A stretch of 64,000 bases of DNA, taken from Streptacidiphilus sp. P02-A3a (GTDB lineage: Bacteria > Actinomycetota > Actinomycetes > Streptomycetales > Streptomycetaceae). Of this stretch, positions 53,764 to 61,600 are shown piece after piece (the stretch's first letter is position 1; the number at the start of each line of letters is the position of its first letter). The DNA lies in NCBI RefSeq assembly GCF_014084105.1, contig NZ_CP048289.1, positions 4,349,922 to 4,413,921 of the forward strand. Direction: 5' to 3'. The notes under the pieces were generated by a model, which saw only the letters and a program-made list of their open reading frames with translations, was not told the origin of the DNA and made no database searches. The translations under genes were made by a program, and so were the position numbers.

Positions 53764-54557
53764 AGCGGAGTGTCCTTCCGGCAGGGCGTGACAGTTCGGG
53801 GGATCTCCCGGTCTCGGCAACAGGAGGGCGGCCAGTGGCACGGCCGACGGCACTCTCGGAAGCTGCATCGACGAACTCGTCGGGCGAAATCACGAGAATC
53901 CAAAAACGCCCGATCCCCCGGTTTTCCGATCGTAGAGCCGCCGTCATCGACGGTCAAGATCCTCTGGGCCCGGATTTGACGGACCGTGGATTGGCGGTCC
54001 GGTCCGCTTTCGCCCGGCAGGACCGCCGAGTTCACGGGGCGAAATACTCCGCCTGCGCTGCTCAGGGGCTCGGCGGGGTCGCTCGGCGCGTACGGCCGGC
54101 CTGGTCGGGGGGTGGACGGCCCCACTGCGCACGGGAGTTGGCTGGTTCCTAGGCTCCTGGCTGTGGGGGCCGATCGAGGCGGAAGGAAGTCATGTGACCC
54201 GATATGCACCGGATCACCGTGTCTGTATGGCCCGGTAAGGAGCTGTTCATCAGCACATCGGCGCTACTCACCCTTTCGGGCATCTGCCCATCATTTGCGA
54301 CGACTGGTGTGATCAGTCGTGAATGTCACGGTACTGGTGAGTAAAAGTGGCGAGATGGGGACTATCTCCGGCTCACGTGGTCGTGTACCGTTCATGTCGG
54401 AGGAGGTCGGGATGGCCTCTCCGTCGGGGGCGGTGCGGGGACTTAAGACGTTCTTTTCGACGTTTTCCCCTGGTCGTGTTCTCGCATTCCGAGTGCGACT
54501 TTCCGTGACTTCTCGCCCCCTTCTTCTGGTGCTGACGGAACTGGGCTAGAGGCAACA
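53764..54557. promoter_or_regulatory. Divergent control region of the NRPS cluster
   Basis: A 794-bp gap between the divergent MFS and MbtH genes. Open frames here are short and unconvincing. The last 300 bases are lower in GC than the flanks. Small inverted repeats are visible: CGGGCG...CGCCCG around 53881-53912 and GAGAT...ATCTC around 54352-54368. It is the likely site of the cluster's bidirectional promoters and regulator binding. Confidence 0.5.
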
Positions 54558-54749
54558 ATGTTCGATGACGAATCATCTGCTGTTCTCCGTGTTGTGGTGA
54601 ACGGCGAGGAGCAGTACTCCATCTGGCCGGTCGACCTCGCACTCCCCGAGGGCTGGCGGGAGGAAGGGGTCCGCGGCTCCCGCGAGGAATGCCTCGCGCA
54701 CGTGGAAGCCGTTTGGACCGACATGCGTCCGCTCAGCCTGCGGGGCTGA
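54558..54749 (+). CDS. MbtH-like NRPS accessory protein
   Basis: A 63-residue MbtH protein: MFDDESSAVLRVVVNGEEQYSIWP, then LPEGWREEG and CLAHVEAVWTDMRPLSLR, which hold the invariant residues (N-x-E-x-Q-x-S-x-W-P, GW, WTDMRP). These proteins bind and activate adenylation domains. First gene of the plus-strand NRPS arm, 33 bp before the thioesterase. AGAGGC upstream. Confidence 0.95.
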   Translation: MFDDESSAVLRVVVNGEEQYSIWPVDLALPEGWREEGVRGSREECLAHVEAVWTDMRPLSLRG

Positions 54750-54782
54750 CCGGCCACGCCTGCTTCTGGAAGGAGAGCCGCG

Positions 54783-55532
54783 GTGATCGGCACCCGCCAA
54801 ACCCGGTCCTCCCGATGGTGGACCGGTCGATCCGGCCAGGCGGCCGAGCGGACCCTGGTCTGTCTGCCGTACGCCGGAGGTGGCCCGCAGACCTACCAGG
54901 ACTGGGAGGGCTTACTGCCGACGGCGACCTCGGTGCTCGCGGTGACGCCCCCCGGCCGTGGCCGCCGATTCGGCGAAACCCCCTGCCGTGACGTCCCGTC
55001 AATGGTGCTGCCACTCACCGGTGAGCTGGCCGTGACCCTCGACGGTCCGTACACGCTGTTCGGACACAGCCTCGGGGCGACCACGGCCTTCGAGTTGTGC
55101 CGGGAGATCCGTCGGCGCGGGCTGCGCGGACCCACCGCCCTGGTGGTCTCCGGACGCCAGGCACCGGACCTGCCGTGGACCGAGGCGCCGATCAGCGGCC
55201 TGCCCGACGCCGAATTCGCCGACGCGCTGCGCGAGCTCGGGGGAACCCCCGAAGCCGTGCTCCAGCAGCCGGAGTTGATGCGGATCCTGCTGCCGTCACT
55301 GCGGGCCGACTTCGCGATCGTCGAGGCCTACCGCTATCAGGACGAGGCGCCACTGGACATCCCGATCCTGGCGCTGGCGGGCACCGACGACCGGCGCGCG
55401 CCGGTGCGGCGGATGTCGGGTTGGGCCAGGCAGACCAACGCCTCCTTCACCCTGCGCACGGTACGCGGCGGCCACTTCTTCGTGGACACCGAGCCCGCCG
55501 TCGTCACCGGTCTGCTGTCAGCCGTCGTCTGA
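54783..55532 (+). CDS. Second type II thioesterase
   Basis: A 249-residue editing thioesterase: LVCLPYAGGGPQTYQDW, LFGHSLGATTAFEL (catalytic Ser), ALAGTDDRRAPV (Asp) and RGGHFFVD (His). The GTG at 54783 follows GGAAGGAG. Codon 44 is TTA (54912-54914), a possible bldA control point for the whole arm. A second such enzyme is encoded on the other arm, so each arm may edit its own carriers. Confidence 0.92.
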   Translation: MIGTRQTRSSRWWTGRSGQAAERTLVCLPYAGGGPQTYQDWEGLLPTATSVLAVTPPGRGRRFGETPCRDVPSMVLPLTGELAVTLDGPYTLFGHSLGATTAFELCREIRRRGLRGPTALVVSGRQAPDLPWTEAPISGLPDAEFADALRELGGTPEAVLQQPELMRILLPSLRADFAIVEAYRYQDEAPLDIPILALAGTDDRRAPVRRMSGWARQTNASFTLRTVRGGHFFVDTEPAVVTGLLSAVV

Positions 55533-55620
55533 ACGCCCGGCCCCTCATCCTCGCGAGGCCACCGCCCGTCGGCCTGCCGGTCCGGCCGCGCGTCGGCCGC
55601 GCCCGGCCGCGGACCGCCCC

Positions 55621-55641
55621 GGCCGTACCGGCCGTACGGCC
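55621..55641 (+). promoter_or_regulatory. Hairpin in the NRPS leader
   Basis: Exact 8-bp arms GGCCGTAC (55621-55628) and GTACGGCC (55634-55641), loop CGGCC, 50 bp before the NRPS start. Either an attenuator-like element or a weak terminator of the upstream thioesterase. Confidence 0.45.
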
Positions 55642-55691
55642 GCCGAGCCGCAAGTCATCCCGTTCTGCTCGTCATCCCTGGGGGAGAGTTC

Positions 55692-58600
55692 GTGAGCAAG
55701 GCCATCGACATGACATCGCCCGCGGACGCGAGCACGCTGGTCGCGGTGCTCCGACGTCGGGCCGAAACCCAGCCGCGGCGACGGGCCTTCGGCTTCCTGA
55801 CGGTCGCCGGGGGAGCGGTCGAGGAGCTGAGCTACGCCGAACTGGACCGGCGGGTGCGCGAGTTGGCTGCCCGGCTGGAGGCCGAGCAGCCGGTCGGCAG
55901 CCAGCTGCTGCTGATCTTCCCGCCCGGCCTCGACTTCGTGGTCGCCTTCTTCGCCTGCCTGTACGCGGGCATGGTGGCGGTGCCGATGCCCCTGCCGACC
56001 AGTCGGAAGCGCGCGCAGCGCCAGCTCGCCGCCGCGGCCGACGCCCGGGCCCGGGTCTGGCTGACGGTCGCCGCCTCCCGGCGGATGCTGGACGAGCACG
56101 CGGCGCAGGCCGACGCCGGACCGGTCACGGTGCTCACCACCGACGGGCCGCCCACCCACCGGGCCGACGAGTGGTCCGAGCGCTGTCCGGACCCCGCCGA
56201 CCTCGCCTTCCTGCAGTACACCTCCGGCTCGACCGGGAATCCCCGCGGGGTGATGGTCACCCATCGCAACCTGATGGCCAACGCCGAGGCGATCCGGGAG
56301 AAGTTCGCCCTCACCGAGCAGGACTCGTCGGTGATCTGGCTGCCGCCGTTCCACGACATGGGCCTGATCGGCGGCCTGCTGCAACCGGTCCACACCGGGT
56401 TCCCGGCGCTGCTGATGCCACCGCAGACGCTGATGCGCGACCCCGCGAGCTGGCTGGAGGCGATCTCCGAGCACCGGGCGACCGTCAGCGGCGGTCCGAA
56501 CTTCGGCTACGCGCACTGCGTCCGGCACATCGACGCCGAACGCGCCGCCGCCCTCGACCTCAGCAGCTGGCGGGTGGCGTTCAACGGCGCCGAACCGATC
56601 CGCGCGGAGACCCAGGACAGCTTCGCGGAGGCCTTCCGGGGAGCGGGCTTCGACCCGCGCGCCTTCTTCGCCTGCTACGGGATCGCCGAGGCCACGCTGC
56701 TGGTCACCGGCACCGAACGGGGCGCGGGCGCCCGGGTGCTGGCCGTGGACGGCGACGAACTCGCGGTGCGCCGACGGGCGGTCCCGGTGGCCCGGGGCGG
56801 CCGACGGCTGGTCAGCTGCGGTACCCCGGCGACCGGCCACCAGGTCCTGATCGTCGACCCCGAGCACGGGCGGGAGGTCGCCGACGGCGCCGTCGGCGAG
56901 ATCTGGGTCAGCGGGCCGAGTGTCGCCCGCGGCTACCTCGACGCCCCGGAGGCGACCGCCGCCGCGTTCGGCGGCCGAGTGGACGGCATGGACGGCGCGG
57001 ACGGCGCGGACGGCATGGACGGCGCGGACGGCGCGGACGAGGACTTCCTGCGCACTGGCGACCTCGGGTTCCGGCACCAGGGCGAGCTCTACGTCACCGG
57101 GCGGGTCAAGGACCTGATCGTGGTGCGCGGCCGCAACGTCCACCCGCAGGACGCCGAACGGATCGCCGCGGCCGGCCGTCCCGCACTCGATCCGGACGCC
57201 GCGGCGGCCTTCGGCTACGAGGAGGACGGCGCCGAGGCCCTGGGGATCGTCCTGGAGGTGGACCGGCACAGCCCGGCCGAGCTGCTGGCCTCGCTCGCGG
57301 ACGGCGTGCGGACCGCGGTCACCGCCGAACTCGACGTGTCCGTCGGCGCGGTGGTCTTCACCCGGCGCGGCGGCGTGCCGCGCACCACCAGCGGCAAGAT
57401 CCGCCGCCAGGCCTGCCGCGAGCAGTGGCTGCGCGGCGAACTGCCACGGGTCGGCGCGGCGGACCCCGCCCCGGCCGCCCCGGTCGGCGACGTCCGCGCC
57501 GTGCTGGCCGACGTGGCGCGGCTGTCGCGGAGCGCGCTGGACGACGCCGCGGGCATCTTCGACCTGGGCCTGGACTCGCTGGGCGTGGTCAACCTGCGGC
57601 TGCGCATCCTGGCCGAGCTGGGCGCCGACCTCGCCCTGTCGACGCTGCTCGCCGGGCCGACCGTGGCCGAGCTGGTGGCCGCCGTCGCCTCCGCGCCCCG
57701 GGCCGCCACCGTGCCGGAACCGACCGAGGACCACTGCAGCGGGGCCTCCCTGGGCCAGGAGGCACTGCTGCTCGCGGACGAGCTGGCCGGTGCGGACGCC
57801 CCGTACGTCGTCGGCCGCGCGGTCAAGGTGCTCGGAGCCTTCCGCACCGAGGACTTCCTGGCGGCGGTACGGGCGGTGGTGGACCGCCACCCGGCGCTGC
57901 GGACGGTGTTCGTACCGGGCGACGAGGCGCTGACGCGCGTCGCGCACCGGCAGCTGCCGCCGGAGCTGGCCGTGATCGACGCCCGGGAGGACGGGGCCGG
58001 GCCGGACGGGCCCCGGCTGACCGCGCTGCTGGCGGACGCCGCCTGCCGCCGGATGGACCCGGCCACCGGCCCGCTGGTCCGGGTCACCGTGCTGCGCACC
58101 GCCGAGACCGAGGCGGTCGTGGTCTTCGCCGTCCACCACGCCGTCTGCGACCTGCGCTCGCTCGGACTGCTGCTGCTGGAGGTCGCCGCCGGGTACCAGT
58201 CGGCCGAGGCCGTCCGCCGCGACGAGCCGGTCGCCGAGGCCCACCACACCGCGTACGGCGCGTTCGCGGCCGAGCAGCGCCGACTCGCGCTCGCCGGGAC
58301 CGACGCGCGGGACCGCCTGGGCCGCTACTGGCGGACGGCGCTGGACGGGGTGCCGCTGGAGATCCGGCTGCCGATGTCCCGGACCGCGCTGGGCACCGCC
58401 CGCGGCGCGGTGGAACGCTTCGTGGTGCCCGCCGACCTCTCCGCGCAGGTGCACGACTTCGCGCGGGCCCACCGGCTGACGGTCAACGCCGTCCTCCAGA
58501 CCGCCCTGCACGCGCTGCTGCACCGGCTCACCGGCGAGGACCGGATCGCGATCGGCACGCCGTCCGCCAACCGGGGCCGGACCGCCTGGTTCGACGTGGT

Positions 58601-61600
58601 CGGCTACTTCGTCAACGTGCTGCCGCTGGTCAGCAGCCACCGCCCGGGGACCGGCTTCGCGCGGGCCGCCGCCGACCTGCAACTGGCCCTGGGCACCGCG
58701 TTGGAGCACGGCGAACTGCCGTACGCCGGTATCCTCCAGGCGGCCGACCGGTCCACCGACCGGTGCAACGTGCTGGTCGCCTACCAGAGCCTGCGGTCCG
58801 AGCACGCGGCGGACATCGCCCGGATCGCCCTGGAGGACCCGCGACTGCCGGTCCGGGTCGGCGGCCTCACCATGCTGCCGGTGCCGCTGCCGCGCCGGGA
58901 CAACGCCTTCGACCTCACCATGAACCTGGCGGACGCCGGGGCCGAGCTGCTCGGCAACGTCGAGTACCGGGCGGACCTGTTCGCCGCCGCCGACGTCCGG
59001 CAGTTCGTCGGGCACTACCTGGGCCTGCTGCGCTCCGCCCTGGCCGACCCGGCCCGCCCGGTCGCCGACCTGAGCCTGTCCGGCACGCCGCAGTCGACGC
59101 TGCCGGTACTCGCGGAACCCGCCGCCGCCGGGGCCTACGACGAGACCGGCCTGACCGGGCTGGTCGACCAGTGGGTCCGGCGCACCCCGGAGGCCACGGC
59201 GGTGACCGACGGCCACCGCACCCTCAGCTACCGCGAACTCGACCTGGCCGCCGGGCGGCTGGCCGCCGAACTGGTCCGGCGCGGCGTCGGCGTGGAGTCC
59301 GTGGTCGGCGTGCTCACCGGTCGGCGGGCCGACACCGTGATCGCGCTGCTGGGCGTGCTGAAGGCAGGCGCCGCCTACCTGCCGCTCGACCCCTCGCTGC
59401 CGGACGACCGGCTGCGGTGGATCCTGGACCGGGCCGCCGCGCCGCTGGTGGTCGCGGCCGGAGAGGCACGGGAACTGCCGGACGGCCTCCCGGTGGTCCC
59501 GGCCGAGCCGCAGCCGCGGCTGCCGCCCCCGCCCCCGGCGCCGGTGCGCCCGGACAACCTCGCCTACGTGCTGTTCACCTCCGGCTCGACCGGCCGCCCG
59601 AAGGGCGTCGCACTCACCCACCGCAACGCGGTCTCGTTCCTGGCCTGGGCCCGGGAACGGTTCGGCACGGAGCTGCGCGCGGTGCTCGCCGCCACCTCCT
59701 TCTCCTTCGACCTGAGCGTCTTCGAGGTCTTCGGCCCGCTCAGCAGCGGCGGCACCGTCGTCCTCGCCCGGGACGTGCTGGTGCTGGCCGAGGGCGAGCC
59801 GCAGGCGCCGGTCACCCTGGTCAACACCGTGCCCTCGCCGCTCGCCGAGCTGCTGCGTACCGGGCGGCTCCCGGACAGCGTCCGGACCGTGAACCTGGCG
59901 GGCGAGCCGCTGCCGCGACCGCTGGCCGAGGCCGTCCTGAGCCACCCCGCGGTCGAACGGCTGATGAACCTCTACGGGCCGACCGAGGCCACCACCTATG
60001 CCTGCGAGGCGGAGATCCGGGCCGACGACCCGGGCGAGCCGCCGATCGGCCGGCCGATCTCCGGCACCCACGCCTACGTGCTCGACGCCCGGCTGCGCCC
60101 GGTCGCCCCCGGCGTACCCGGTGAGCTGTACCTGGGCGGCCCCGGCCTGGCCCGCGGCTACCTGCGCGCCCCCGGGCTGACCGCCGACCGGTTCCTGCCC
60201 GACCTGAGCAGGCCCGGCCAGCGGATGTACCGCACCGGCGACGTGGTCCGGGTCGACGCCGACGGCGTGCTGCGCTACCTCGGCCGCTCCGACGACCAGG
60301 TGAAGATCCGCGGCTTCCGGATCGAACCGGAGGACTGCGCGGTGGCGCTGCGCCGACACCCGGGCGTCGCGCACGCCGCGGTACTGCCCCGGGAACTGCC
60401 CGGCACCGGACCGGCGCTGTGCGCCTGGGTGGTCCCGGCCGAAGGAAGCACCCTGGAGCCCGACGAGGTGCGGGCGTTCGCCCGCACCCAGCTGCCCGCG
60501 TACATGGTGCCGTCGGCGGTCGCCGTGGTGCGGCGGCTGCCGCGGACCCCCAACGGCAAGCTCGACAAGCGCGCGCTGGCCACCCCGGAACCCCCGGCCC
60601 GGACCGGTGCGACCGCCCCGAGCGGGCCGGTGGAGCGGCGCCTGCTGGAGATCTTCGCCGAGCTGCTGGCCCGAAGGGACTTCGGCGTCGAGGACAGCTT
60701 CTTCGACCTCGGCGGCCACTCGCTGCTGGTGGCGCGGCTGGTCTCGGAGATCCGGCGGGCCTTCGACGTGGCGCTGCCGCTGCGCGCGGTCTTCGCGCAC
60801 CCGCGGGTCCGGGCGCTGGCCCCGCTGGTCGCGGGCGCGGCCGGGCGGAGCACCGACGCCGTCCCGCTGCGGCCGGTGCCCAGGCAACCGGTCCCGGCCC
60901 CCTCCTCGGCGCAGGAGCGGATGTGGCTGGTGCAGCAGATGATGCCCGGCAGCACCGCCTACAGCGTCGTCGGCGCCGTCCACGCGCACGGCCCCCTGGA
61001 CCCCGCGCTGCTGCGCCGCGCCCTGGCCGAGGTCGGGCGGCACCACGAGGTGCTGCGCACCCGGCTGCTGCCCGGCGACGGCGGCGTCCGGCAGGTGATC
61101 GACGACGAGGCCGGATCCGGCTGGACCGAGGAGTCGCTGGAGCGGCTTCCGGAGTCCGAGCGGACAGCGGCGGCGGTGCGGCGGATGGCCGAACTGGCCG
61201 CCCGCCCGGTGGACCTGGGCGGCGGTGAACCGGTCCGGCTGGTGGTCCTGCGGCTGGCCGCCGACGAGCACCTGGTCGGGCTGGTCAGCCACCTCGCCGT
61301 GATGGACGGCTGGTCCTCCGGCGTGTTCTTCCGGCACCTCGCGCTCGCCTACCGCTCGCTCTCCCGCGACCAGCCGCCCGGACTGCCGGAACTCCCGGTC
61401 CAGTACGCCGACTACGCCGCCTGGCAGCGGACCTCGCTGGCGCCGGTCCGGGGGGAGCTGCTCTCCTGGTGGACCGAGCGGCTGGACGGCCTGCCGCCAC
61501 TGGCGCTGCCCGCCGACCGGCCCCGGCCGCCGGTGATGGGATTCCGGGGCGGGACCGTCCCGGTCAGGTTCGGCCGCGCCCTGCGGGAGCGGCTGGCCGG

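Noticed and set aside
54319..54549. 76-codon frame before mbtH
   Set aside because: No ribosome-binding site and atypical composition; it lies in the probable promoter region.
55097..60124. A plus-strand open frame of about 1,675 codons in another frame
   Set aside because: Arg/Gly/Pro/Ala-rich shadow of the NRPS; it shows none of the core motifs that are clear in the frame starting at 55692.
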